A stretch of 64,000 bases of DNA from Epiperipatus broadwayi (Eukaryota > Onychophora > Udeonychophora > Euonychophora > Peripatidae): assembly GCA_028023455.1 (NCBI GenBank), contig JAQFVV010012419.1:1844625-1908624 (forward strand). The letters run 5' to 3'. The notes under the pieces are model-generated. The model was given only the letters and a program-made list of their open reading frames with translations. It was not told the DNA's origin and did no database searches. Shown here piece by piece: positions 35,945 through 45,899 of the stretch. The position numbers were made by a program, and so were the translations under genes. The stretch's first letter is position 1; each line of letters opens with the position of its first letter.

Positions 35945-36525
35945 TCAAACTGTAATTCTGATAAAGTTCTCTACTTCAATATTCAATTAGTGATGTTTAA
36001 TATTAGTAAACTCTTGATCCAAATCACAAGACACTGCATAAGTAAAAATATCTAGATTATAACATATAATATTAGCATGTAGTAAATTTCAAGATTTTGT
36101 GAGTGTTAATATGTAATAAAATAGAAATGTAAATAAAATGAATAAGGGATTATATTCATGCTCTCAGTCCAAGATGCTTAAGATTGGCCTATATAATTGC
36201 ATATAGGTACAAAATGTAAAACAGCCATTCTTATCTTTTCAAAAGTCTTTATCTTGTGATTTGGATCAAATGTTTACTAGTACTTAACAACACTAATTGA
36301 TTATTTAAGTATGACCTCATGAGAAGGATGATTATCTTCATATCAGAATTACAGTTTGGTACTGCACTAGTAAAACATTTCTAGATTATTTACATTAAAG
36401 TATAACATTTTCTAATATTAGCACATAGTAAATTTTAAGATTTTATAAATGTTAATAAAATAGATTTGTAAGTAAAGTTTTTAATGTAATATCTTTCATG
36501 CTCTCAATCCAAGCTCCTTAAAATG
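35945..36525. repeat. repeat family 4: inverted arms plus a direct ~350-bp repeat
   Basis: The left block 35945-36030 (CAAACTGTAATTCTGATA, TAGTAAACTCTTGATCCAAA) is inverted at 36249-36360 (GATTTGGATCAAATGTTTACTA, ATATCAGAATTACAGTTTG). In addition 36065-36185 recurs directly at 36415-36525 (AGTAAATTT(C/T)AAGATTTT, TTCATGCTCTCA(G/A)TCCAAG). The organisation again resembles the hammerhead arrays; only a very degenerate ribozyme-like segment was seen. Confidence 0.65.
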
Positions 36526-36918
36526 TAGTTACAAAAACTAAGATGGCAGTTCCTATAGTATTTTAACTTGTTCATGCAAAAACACACATATTTAATAAGA
36601 TGGATAATTTTTCTACCCACATAGAAAACAATATGAAATAATAACTCTAACACTGTACACATATACATTTAATTTTGAATAAAATTCTAGCTTTGAAATG
36701 AACAAGCCATATCTAGTATGAAATGCTGAGTTATTCAAGCCTCTAACTCAGCTGTCATTTAGAAATCAATCTATAAAAATATGTATAATAAAAGAATGTA
36801 ATATTTATCAGGGTGCTGTTGATAATCAATGATATTTTAATAAGGAAATTTTTCTGCACTCATAATTAACTAGCTCAAAAAATATACTCTCCTTTTTTCT
36901 TTCCAAAAACTATTTTTT

Positions 36919-36970
36919 CTATCACCATATATATATATAAAGATCTATCACCATATATATATATAAAGAT
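36919..36970. repeat. 26-bp tandem duplication containing a TA run
   Basis: CTATCACCATATATATATAT followed by AAAGAT is repeated exactly twice. Confidence 0.95.
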
Positions 36971-37060
36971 CCAAAGTTTTGACCACATCATTTGTAGTTA
37001 TTTTCAAGGATTTCTTTACTCCTTGAAAATGACTCCAAATTGAGTGGCCAAAATGTTGGA
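36970..37060. repeat. 41-bp inverted repeat with a short loop, upstream of LTR element A
   Basis: The left arm 36970-37010 ends TTTTCAAGGA and the right arm 37020-37060 begins TCCTTGAAAA. The arms match at roughly three quarters of positions around a 9-nt loop. The right arm has a layout like a strongly mutated hammerhead (TTGAAAA, a GACTC..GAGT stem, then CAAAATGTTGGA). It ends just before the TA run into which LTR element A inserted. Confidence 0.7.
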
Positions 37061-37667
37061 TGTTTAAACAAGTATATATATATTGAAACAGATATACTGT
37101 TCCTCGTATATATATTCAAAAGATTCCCGCCCCATTTAAAAATGTCTAGCATGATTCAGTCTAATTGGGAATGAAATAAAGCTGTGATTTGTTAAAAAAA
37201 AAATTATATTTTTAATTTTGTGATTGATGGATTTGAATAAAATGTTATGTCATCTTATTTTTTTTTTATCTGTCACAATAAAAAAAAAATTAATTATCCA
37301 ATCATTAAAAAGAAAGAAAAAGACACTTGGGCTAAACTGAAGCAGTATGCAAATTAGGCACGTCGTCGGAAGAAAAGAATTTTTTTTTCTTTCTCTTGTC
37401 TTACACAGAGAGGCAGAACATATTAAATGTTTTTTAAAAAAAAGTGTATTACTTAATTCTTTTGACACATTAAAATATAGCTTTAACAAAACGTGAAAAT
37501 GGAAAAAGAAAGCTTTGCTAGAGGAATTATAATGATAATGGGGTAAATTAGCGGCTTCACTCTCTCCATGCTGTGCCATGACTTTCCCAAGATAATGCTA
37601 AATAGATGAAATAACCCGCCCTCTTTTTGAGTAAACTAGACTGCAAAACTGGAAGGTAATTATATTA

Positions 37668-38055
37668 TAAAAATATTTAAACATCTTTATCACAAATTAT
37701 AAATTGACATTATGAAATATCTACATAAAAATTATTTTTATAAAAATATTTAAACATCTTTATCATATGTTATAAAGTGAAGTTATGAAACGGTTGCATA
37801 AATTTTGTTTTATAAAATATTAAGACATCTTTATCATACGTTATAAAGTGAAGTTATGAAATAATTACATAGAATTTGTTTTATAAAATATTAGAACATC
37901 TTTATCATACGTTATAAAGTGAAGTTATGAAATAATTACATAGAATTTGTTTTATAAAATATTAGAACATGTTTATCATACGTTATAAAGTGAAGTTATG
38001 AAATAGCTATACGCAAATTTATTTATAAAAATATTTGAACGTATTTACTATATGG
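37668..38055 (+). repeat. 71-bp minisatellite in the 5' LTR, about 5 units
   Basis: Units read ATA(T)TT..AACATCTTTATCATACGT followed by TATAAAGTGAAGTTATGAAA. There are five full units plus a partial one here, and four full plus a partial in the 3' LTR (42427-42735). Confidence 0.9.
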
Positions 38056-38273
38056 ATTAGAAATGCTTCAATTGCATATTACTTCTATCTGGGTAATGTA
38101 ACAGAGTTTATGTGTATGAATATACCTTTATATTTGACTAAATTATAAATGCTTCAATTACCAAATGATAAATGCTCCACAAACCAAGAATTGCTGAGTT
38201 TAAATGTCTACCAATCAGTAATAATTCATAAAATAATGAAATGCTGTATAAATCATAAATGCTTGACTGCTTC

Positions 38274-38936
38274 TAAGCTTCTTATCATAAATGAATTCAA
38301 AATGAACTATTGTTGAATTAGAATATTTCTAAGCTTCTTCTCATAAATGAATTCAAAATGAACTATTGTTGAATTAGAATATTTCTAAGCTTCTTCTCAT
38401 AAATGAATTCAAAATGAACTATTGTTGAATTAGAATATTTCCAAGCTTCTTCTCATAAATGAATTCAAAATGAACTATTGTTGAATTAGAATGTTTCTAA
38501 GCTTCTTCTCATAAATGAATTCAAAATGAACTATTGTTGAATTAGAATATTTCCAAGCTTCTTCTCATAAATGAATTCAAAATGAACTATTGTTGAATTA
38601 GAATATTTCCAAGCTTCTTCTCATAAATGAATTCAAAATGAACTATTGTTGAATTAGAATATTTCCAAGCTTCTTCTCATAAAGGAATTCAAAAATGAAC
38701 TATTGTTGAATTAGAATGTTTCCAAGCTTCTTCTCATAAATGAATTCAAAATGAACTATTGTTGAATTAGAATGTTTCCAAGCTTCTTCTCATAAATGAA
38801 TTCAAAATGAACTATTGTTGAATTAGAATATTTCCAAGCTTCTTCTCATAAAGGAATTCAAAAATGAACTATTGTTGAATTAGACTGTTTCCAAACTTCT
38901 TCTCATAAATGAATTTGTAAATGAACTATTGATAAA
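38274..38936 (+). repeat. 56-bp minisatellite in the 5' LTR, 11 full units
   Basis: Unit core GAACTATTGTTGAATTAGAA then AAGCTTCTTCTCATAAATGA and ATTCAAAAT. Eleven full copies and one degenerate copy were counted by eye; some carry AAAGGAATTC variants. The 3' LTR has nine full copies (42963-43510). Confidence 0.93.
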
Positions 38937-39419
38937 AAAAAGAACTGCTTCTAACTCTTTCATAAGTAAAATGAAAATGAGTTATCATGTGGATAGAAAT
39001 GAACTTCGTTAGAAATTGCAAATTAATTGTTATTTAATAAAATTTTTTGTTACTAAAAATTAAATTGGTTATCCAGTTGTCCAATTCTGTTTTGTTTTAT
39101 TGCATCACTCATCAGTTATAGCACTTGTTCATGAGAATCTCATGCCTTCTGAGCTACGTCTGGCATAACTAGACCTAGGCAAGTCAGGTTGTAGTGAGAC
39201 GGAACTCTAATGGCGCTGTTTGGAAAACCAAACATAGAAATGTTTAGATGCTTCCAGTCTCTATGGTACTACATCCTCTGATGAGCAGGAAATATTGTTG
39301 TAGGGGGTGTTAACATCTGCATTGGGAATGCCAATTGATAGTTCCTTCCTGCAGCATGCTCATCAGAAAATTGTTACAACTGATGTAATAAAAGGGTTGT
39401 ATGGGAGGCCGGTTACATT

Positions 39420-39437
39420 TGGCGCCCAACGTGGGGC
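39420..39437 (+). other. primer binding site of element A
   Basis: TGGCGCCCAACGTGGGGC starts two bases after the 5' LTR. It begins with TGG, the complement of a tRNA 3' CCA, and matches, as I recall it, the tRNA-Lys1,2-type site used by some retroviruses. It primes minus-strand DNA synthesis. Confidence 0.85.
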
Positions 39438-39732
39438 CTTATCTGGCATAGGCCGGTTAATTTGCCGCCCTACTGTGAGGTCCGATCTAGCTAGCCTACT
39501 CATAGGCATAAGCAGATCACGATTCTGTGATATGAACAGTGCATATGATGCAGTGATGTGATTTGTTCAGGAAGGGTGGAAAAATAAAAGTTTAAAAGAA
39601 AAACACAAAAATGAATGGCATAGAGAATAAAACAGGCATTTTAAAGAAGATGGAGTAAAGTCATGGTGTGGATGGAGAGAGAAGCTTATTAAAGTTGAAA
39701 TAAAAAAAATACCACTAAACTAGAATAAAATA

Positions 39733-41220
39733 TTGATGAAAACCAGATCAAAAACAAAAAAAATGATGAATACAGAAAGCATAGAGGATCCTCCTGAGAA
39801 AGAAGATAAACAAGAAGCTAAAGCAGATGAGGAATCAGAGAAAACAGGGGAGACGTCTACATTAGCCCAGTTATTGGAAATTATAAAAGCAGACCAAAAG
39901 AAAAGAGACAAACAAAGAGAAGAAGATATCAAACAGAGAGAAGAAGATAACCAAAAAAGAGACAAACAAAGAGAAGAAGATAACCAAAAAAGAGATAAAC
40001 AAAGAGAAGAAGATAACCAAAAAAGAGACAAACAAAGAGAAGAAGATAACCAAAAAAGAGATAAACAAAGAGAAGAAGATATCAAACAGAGAGAAGAAGA
40101 TAACAAGCAAGCAATAGAAGTAAACCAAAGAATAGAAAAACAAATTATGGAAGCAGTGGAAAATCAAAATGAAAAGTTCAACCAGTTGATAAAGGAAATA
40201 ATTCAGTCTAAAAAATTGGATGAGGAGGAAACTTTGGAATTTCCAACCAAAGATATTTTAAAGGAATCACAAATTGAATATCCTATTACTGATGAAGCAA
40301 AATTTGAGATTGTTAAAAAGGAAGAAATTGAAATTACAAAGGGTGATCTTGAAATTGTCAGTCTACCTTCAGGAAAACTTCTGATTGTGGAATATACCTC
40401 TAAAATTGAAAAGAAAGAAGCAGTATATACAGAAGCTGAGACTGAAATATCAAACACAGCAAAAGAGTTTCAAATGGATGAAAATAAATCTAATAAAGCA
40501 AAATTAAAATCTTCTGATCTTCAAGAAGATGAAAAACATGAAAATGAACATAATCAAAAACTTAATTCTCATATAACTAAGGAACTGTCCAATATAGAAG
40601 AAAATGTTTCAGAAAAATTGTCTGATATATGCTATGAAATAGTAACAGAGATAGAGAAAGAAACCATAAATTGGAAAGAAAAGTGTGTTAGTCCTCAGCC
40701 ATATATAAAAATTATAAACAAAAGCTTAATAAACTCAAATCAAAAATTGAGTACAGAAAAAAAATATATAAAGACAGTTATTAAAAATATAGTTGCTTAC
40801 GCAGGAAAAGACACCAAAAAGGAATCTGAAAACTCGGGATTTATCAGTGTGAAAAAAATTAAGCAACAAGAAACCTTTACAAATACCAAAAAAATAATTA
40901 CTATGGCAGAAGAACCATTTAAAAAGAAACTTTTATGTAAAAATGAAGTACCACCATGGAAGAGGAACAGGAGAAAATTCACAGATGGTGTTCATGGTCC
41001 ATATTGGATGCGTATAATTAGAAGATCAAACAGTAACAAGGATCTCCAAAGAAAATACAGAAGTGAAGAAGCAAGACACCACAGTAATGTTAAACATGAT
41101 AAATTTTCAACAAAAAGACAATCCAGAAGTATGTCACCTCATAATACAAAAGAGGACTATAGGAGAACTGATCATGATCCTCAGTCTCCCAAACCAGGTT
41201 GCAGTTATAATTCAGAATAA
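39733..41220 (+). CDS. gag-like protein of element A (495 aa)
   Basis: The only long ORF of the element, in the gag position about 300 bp after the primer binding site. Residues 1-55 are charged (TRSKTKK, acidic stretch, then LAQLLEIIKADQ, a helix typical of gag N-termini). Residues 56-123 are a coiled-coil-like array of 11-residue units (NQKRDKQREED), encoded by a 33-bp DNA repeat. Residues 130-400 are Lys/Glu-rich. The last ~100 residues are basic (KRNRRKF, RRSNSNK, SRSMSPHN) and could bind nucleic acid. No capsid major homology region or CCHC knuckle was found. Gag identity is inferred from position and style. The frame is fully open, so it may be expressed. Confidence 0.55.
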   Translation: MMKTRSKTKKMMNTESIEDPPEKEDKQEAKADEESEKTGETSTLAQLLEIIKADQKKRDKQREEDIKQREEDNQKRDKQREEDNQKRDKQREEDNQKRDKQREEDNQKRDKQREEDIKQREEDNKQAIEVNQRIEKQIMEAVENQNEKFNQLIKEIIQSKKLDEEETLEFPTKDILKESQIEYPITDEAKFEIVKKEEIEITKGDLEIVSLPSGKLLIVEYTSKIEKKEAVYTEAETEISNTAKEFQMDENKSNKAKLKSSDLQEDEKHENEHNQKLNSHITKELSNIEENVSEKLSDICYEIVTEIEKETINWKEKCVSPQPYIKIINKSLINSNQKLSTEKKYIKTVIKNIVAYAGKDTKKESENSGFISVKKIKQQETFTNTKKIITMAEEPFKKKLLCKNEVPPWKRNRRKFTDGVHGPYWMRIIRRSNSNKDLQRKYRSEEARHHSNVKHDKFSTKRQSRSMSPHNTKEDYRRTDHDPQSPKPGCSYNSE

Positions 41221-41795
41221 AATAGAGATAGCTGATGGAAAAAGTTTGTGAGTGTGATGTAGTGATGCATGAACTTGTGTTTTTCATGTTGGGGTGGTGG
41301 ATGATTGAGCGGAGCTGCTTGGATGCATTGTGTTATGATGCTCTGAAGTATATGCTCGGCACTATCCAGACCTGGATGTTGTGCTCCAAGAGTAGTCCAG
41401 CAGTGCGTATATATAGGTCTCATGTATAGGCCTTGGTCTCATGAATAGGCCAAATGATAGCCCCTAAGACTCACAGAAGCTGAGCAGGGTTGGCTGAGTG
41501 CCAAATTGTGTTTTTTTTTCTCTGGCTCCTACTCTTGGTTGGATGATGCTTCTAGGTACAAGAGAGGTAGTGCTTAAAAATGAGATATTTTCTCATGACA
41601 TCATGGGGCAGTGTGTACTGGTAGTTTGTGCTTGGCCATCTATTTGTCCCGGCATTGGAGGCTATAGTTCATGTATTCACTTTTCCAGCTCATCTTACCC
41701 ATTCATCAGCACATCTAAAACCAAGCAGTACTGAGAAATGATGTGTATAGTATATGGAATGAAATCGTACTTCCAGGCGATTTCATCCCAAAATT
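41221..41795 (+). other. non-coding 3' internal region of element A
   Basis: GC is higher than in the flanks, but no pol-like motif appears in any frame. The short frames here do not resemble known domains. It could be packaging or untranslated sequence, or the scar of a lost pol. Confidence 0.6.
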
Positions 41796-41808
41796 TGGTG
41801 AGGGGTAA
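41796..41808 (+). other. polypurine tract of element A
   Basis: TTGGTGAGGGGTAA lies immediately before the TGAAACAG start of the 3' LTR. This is the expected primer site for plus-strand DNA synthesis. Confidence 0.7.
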
Positions 41809-43996
41809 TGAAACAGATATACTGTTCCTCGTATATATATTCAAAAGATCCCCCCCCCCCATTTAAAAATGTCTAGCGTGATTCAGTCTAATTGGGAATG
41901 AAATAAAAAAAAAGTTTTTTTTAATAAAAAAGCAAAAAAATTTAACTGTGATTTGTTAAAAAAAAATTATATTTTTAATTTTGTGATTGATGGATTTGAA
42001 TAAAGTGTTATGTCATCTTATTTTTTTTTATCTGTCACAATAAAAAAAAAATTAATTATCCAATCATTAAAAAGAAAGAAAAAGACACTTGGGCTAAACT
42101 GAAGCAGTAGGCAAATTAGGCACGTCGTCGGAAGAAAAGAACTTTTTTTTTTCTCTTGTCTTACACAGAGAGGCAGAACATATTAAATGTTTTTTTAAAA
42201 AAAGTGTATTACTTAATTCTTTTGACACATTAAAATATAGCTTTAACAAAACGTGAAAATGGAAAAAGAAAGCTTTGCTAGAGGAATTATAATGATAATG
42301 GGGTAAATTAGCGGCTTCACTCTCTCCATGCTGTGCCATGACTTTCCCAAGATAATGCTAAATAGATGAAATAACCCGCCCTCTTTTTGAGTAAACTAGA
42401 CTGCAAAACTGGAAGGTAATTATATTATAAAAATATTTAAACATCTTTATCACAAATTATAAATTGACATTATGAAATATCTACATAAAAATTATTTTTA
42501 TAAAAATATTTAAACATCTTTATCATATGTTATAAAGTGAAGTTATGAAACGGTTGCATAAATTTTGTTTTATAAAATATTAAGACATCTTTATCATACG
42601 TTATAAAGTGAAGTTATGAAATAATTACATAGAATTTGTTTTATAAAATATTAGAACATCTTTATCATACGTTATAAAGTGAAGTTATGAAATAGCTATA
42701 CGCAAATTTATTTATAAAAATATTTGAACGTATTTACTATATGGATTAGAAATGCTTCAATTGCATATTACTTCTATCTGGGTAATGTAACAGAGTTTAT
42801 GTGTATGAATATACCTTTATATTTGACTAAATTATAAATGCTTCAATTACCAAATGATAAATGCTCCACAAACCAAGAATTGCTGAGTTTAAATGTCTAC
42901 CAATCAGTAATAATTCATAAAATAATGAAATGCTGTATAAATCATAAATGCTTGACTGCTTCTAAGCTTCTTATCATAAATGAATTAAAAATGAACTATT
43001 GTTGAATTAGAATATTTCTAAGCTTCTTATCATAAATGAATTCAAAATGAACTATTGTTGAATTAGAATGTTTCTAAGCTTCTTCTCATAAATGAATTCA
43101 AAATGAACTATTGTTGAATTAGAATATTTCCAAGCTTCTTCTCATAAATGAATTCAAAATGAACTATTGTTGAATTAGAATGTTTCCAAGCTTCTTCTCA
43201 TAAATGAATTCAAAATGAACTATTGTTGAATTAGAATATTTCCAAGCTTCTTCTCATAAAGGAATTCAAAAATGAACTATTGTTGAATTAGAATGTTTCC
43301 AAGCTTCTTCTCATAAATGAATTCAAAATGAACTATTGTTGAATTAGAATGTTTCCAAGCTTCTTCTCATAAATGAATTCAAAATGAACTATTGTTGAAT
43401 TAGAATATTTCCAAGCTTCTTCTCATAAAGGAATTCAAAAATGAACTATTGTTGAATTAGACTGTTTCCAAACTTCTTCTCATAAATGAATTTGTAAATG
43501 AACTATTGATAAAAAAAAGAACTGCTTCTAACTCTTTCATAAGTAAAATGAAAATGAGTTATCATGTGGATAGAAATGAACTTCGTTAGAAATTGCAAAT
43601 TAATTGTTATTTAATAAAATTTTTTTTGTTACTAAAAATTAAATTGGTTATCCAGTTGTCCAATTCTGTTTTGTTTTATTGCATCACTCATCAGTTATAG
43701 CACTTGTTCATGAGAATCTCATGCCTTCTGAGCTACGTCTGGCATAACTAGACCTAGGCAAGTCAGGTTGTAGTGAGACGGAACTCTAATGGCGCTGTTT
43801 GGAAAACCAAACATAGAAATATTTAGATGCTTCCAGTCTCTATGGTACTACATCCTCTGATGAGCAGGAAATATTGTTGTAGGGGGCGTTAACATCTGCA
43901 TTGGGAATGCCAATTGATAGTTCCTTCCTGCAGCATGCTCATCAGAAAATTGTTACAACTGATGTAATAAAAGGGTTGTATGGGAGACCGGTTACA
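41809..43996 (+). repeat. 3' LTR of element A (2188 bp)
   Basis: Same ends and order as the 5' LTR. It differs by fewer minisatellite units, a ~38-bp AT-rich insertion near 41907-41945, a longer C run near 41850 and scattered substitutions. It is followed directly by a TA microsatellite. Confidence 0.93.
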
Positions 43997-44504
43997 ATAT
44001 ATATATATATATATATATATAATGGAAAAAATAAAGTTATTGGAAGAAAAAAGGAGAGTATGTATTTTTGATTGGATTTAGTGGAAAAGAATATTATATT
44101 TTATAAGTCATATATATTTGCAAGAAAAAAAAGTGTGCTGGTGTTAAAAAAGAATTTAAGGGTAATAATAATAAGTAAATTAACTAGCTCTATAATACTT
44201 TCCTACTAGTGTTTTTACTTTAATCTAAGGTTTACACATTCATCTAAACCTCTGGATAAAACAGAAGTAGAGATAAATATGTTCTGAAAGGTGAGAAAGA
44301 TGTAAAAGAAGCATCATGCTTAACTTGTTGTGTTCTGAAAAATTTACATATTATATGAAATATAAACTTTTGACCTACAAATATGAGAATGAATATGATA
44401 TGATATATGGATTATTATTTTTAGTTGAGTTCCATAAAGTTCATGTATTTAGATCTAGTATCTTTTCATTTGTAACATATTTATCTTGAATGGTTGGAAC
44501 CACC

Positions 44505-44605
44505 CTTTTCTTGTTAAATTCTCTGTCTCAGTGTTTATGATCTGATTGGCTGTTGATAGTCATAAGCACTTGAGAAGTTGCAGTTTCTCAATTTAATTTA
44601 AATAA
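44505..44605 (-). repeat. fragment of repeat family 2
   Basis: It matches the family 2 unit in the orientation of 31200-31310: CTTGTTAAATTCTCTG, TTTATGATCTGATTGGCTGTT and CAGT.TCTCAATTTAATTT. Confidence 0.75.
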
Positions 44606-44849
44606 CTATAGTAATTTTTACTATCATATTTTTCCAAATTTCCAACAATAAACAGTCAGCTATCTTGATTTTTCTCCAACAAGATTCTTTCCTATAAGAT
44701 TATTACTAGACCACATAATTATGTCTTAATCTAATTAGAGGGTCAATTTATTTTTTCTTATACTTTTACCTATAACATTTACTTATAATTATGCAATAAA
44801 AATATAAACAAATTTATACTATTGTAATTAGAAGATATTTGAATTCAGA

Positions 44850-44931
44850 CTTTCAAGCTCTCTACAGCTCTCCACTCCATCTTATACAGCCCATATACAT
44901 GACCACATACATGTGAGTAAAATAAATGATC

Positions 44932-44972
<41 letters not shown>
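44850..44972. repeat. fragment of hammerhead repeat family 3 ending in (TA)n
   Basis: It is similar to 23480-23560 (TC.TATACAGC, CATACATGTGAGTAAAATAAATGATCTCCAATAT). On the minus strand it starts at ATATTGGAGATCATTTATTTT, that is, at the ribozyme cleavage-site side of the monomer, and runs straight into a TA microsatellite (44936-44972). Confidence 0.65.
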
Positions 44973-44977
<5 letters not shown>

Positions 44978-45069
44978 AAGTTTGATATCTGTATTCATTT
45001 CACAATATATGTAATATACAAATCAATATATATATATCAAAATACAGTACAATTTATATAAATTATATT

Positions 45070-45122
45070 CTTTTAGAAGTACTTTCGACTATACACTTTG
45101 TAGTCTTTATCAACTATATAAC
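45070..45122 (-). ncRNA. hammerhead-like motif downstream of the 45 kb Penelope-like nuclease
   Basis: On the minus strand it reads TTGATAA, stem II GACTA/TAGTC around CAAAGTGTA, then GAAA, the 4-nt palindrome GTAC and UU. Stem I has three pairs (TAG/CTA). The second core strand is exact; the first differs from CUGANGA at two invariant bases, so catalysis is unlikely. The location about 60 bp beyond the nuclease stop matches the 30.0 kb copy. Confidence 0.6.
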
Positions 45123-45170
45123 GTTGAATAATCAAAACGAGACAACCCTTAACAATACCCATAGTTCAAT

Positions 45171-45674
45171 TCAGATTTCCCACAATTCTGTTATCTTAAC
45201 ATTTGATGACTGGCGATTCATTAACATTTGACGATTTCTTGAAATCAACATAGCCTCTTTTATTTTACGTTTATTATGATAACGTTCAATTTGAATAATT
45301 TTCATATTTTTATAATCAAATTTAAATCCATATTGACAAGATTTATTATGATCAAATATAACAGATGATGAAGGTTTATTTACATCTGTTCCATATTGAT
45401 TCTCTTTTTGAATTCTATTATATAAAAGCATATGTTCTTTTATTCTCTTCTCAAATGTACACTTAGATTCACCAATGTATTGTACGCTGCATCCACATAT
45501 CAATCTATATATAATAGAATTTTGATTAAACTTTGAATTTTGAATTTTAGAATTATTAAGCAATCTATTTATGTTATTTGTAGAGAAAAAAGCAATATGG
45601 CACAAACCATTATAAATTTTCTTAATAAACTTGACCTGCTCATCTGATATAAATGGCATTGAAATCCATTTCAT
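45171..45674 (-). pseudogene. Penelope-like element fragment: GIY-YIG nuclease (167-codon frame)
   Basis: The nuclease nicks target DNA for the element. The frame starts in the RT-nuclease linker (KWISMPFI, near residue 2). The GIY-YIG signature is SIIYRLICGCSVQYIGES near residues 54-71. Then come EKRIKEHMLLYNR, FDHNKSCQYG, ERYHNKRKIKEAMLI and MNRQSSN.KITELW. The YIG motif is intact here, unlike the 29.6 kb copy. The RT domain is absent, so the element is 5'-truncated and cannot move alone. It is clearly diverged from the 29 kb pair. Confidence 0.87.
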
Positions 45675-45731
45675 TTTGATATTTTTATTTTTTATTTTAT
45701 TATAGTGTTGATTTCTTTTAAATCCTTTAAT

Positions 45732-45876
45732 AATATTAGCAATAGCATTTTTATAATATATATATATATATATGTGGTCATGTTTATCGTTTGTATAAGA
45801 TTGAATATTAGCAATAGCATTTTTATAATATATATATATATATATGTGGTCATGTTTATCGTTTGTATAAGATTGA
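45732..45876. repeat. 72-bp tandem duplication
   Basis: Two essentially identical units: AATATTAGCAATAGCATTTT, a TA run, then TGTGGTCATGTTTATCGTTT and GTATAAGATTG. Confidence 0.96.
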
Positions 45877-45899
45877 AACTGCTAGAAAGCTAGAAAGTC

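Larger units (their letters stand above)
37084..39417 (+). repeat. 5' LTR of element A (2334 bp)
   Basis: It begins TGAAACAGATATACTGTTCC and ends GGCCGGTTACA, and is the partner of 41809-43996. Most of it is non-coding, with two minisatellites (71-bp and 56-bp periods). It is 146 bp longer than the 3' LTR, mainly because of extra minisatellite units. Confidence 0.93.
37084..43996 (+). mobile_element. LTR element A: long-LTR, gag-like ORF only, no pol
   Basis: A 6.9-kb element: two LTRs starting TGAAACAG and ending GGTTACA, a tRNA-Lys-type primer binding site two bases after the 5' LTR, one 495-codon ORF and a purine-rich tract just before the 3' LTR. The internal region is only 2.39 kb and has no protease, RT, RNase H or integrase motifs. 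It must depend on other elements for replication. It lies in a TA microsatellite, so a target duplication (some form of ATAT) cannot be delimited. The layout is like the non-autonomous LARD/TR-GAG groups described mainly in plants. Confidence 0.88.

Noticed and set aside
38274-38936. Regular 56-bp repeats as a possible CRISPR array
   Set aside because: The whole 56-bp unit is repeated with no unique spacers, it lies inside an LTR, and the DNA is eukaryotic.
39278-39284. CTGATGA in LTR A, with TCATCAG on the other strand near 39359
   Set aside because: Neither is followed by a stem II and a GAAA strand at a suitable distance, so these are not hammerheads.
39307-39561. 84-aa frame across the LTR A / primer site boundary
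   Set aside because: It runs through the LTR end and the primer binding site, is not protein-like, and is not kept at the end of the 3' LTR.
39720-40167. Antisense low-complexity frames (Ser/Leu/Phe-rich) opposite gag A
   Set aside because: They are the reverse reading of the Lys/Glu/Asp repeat array of the real ORF.
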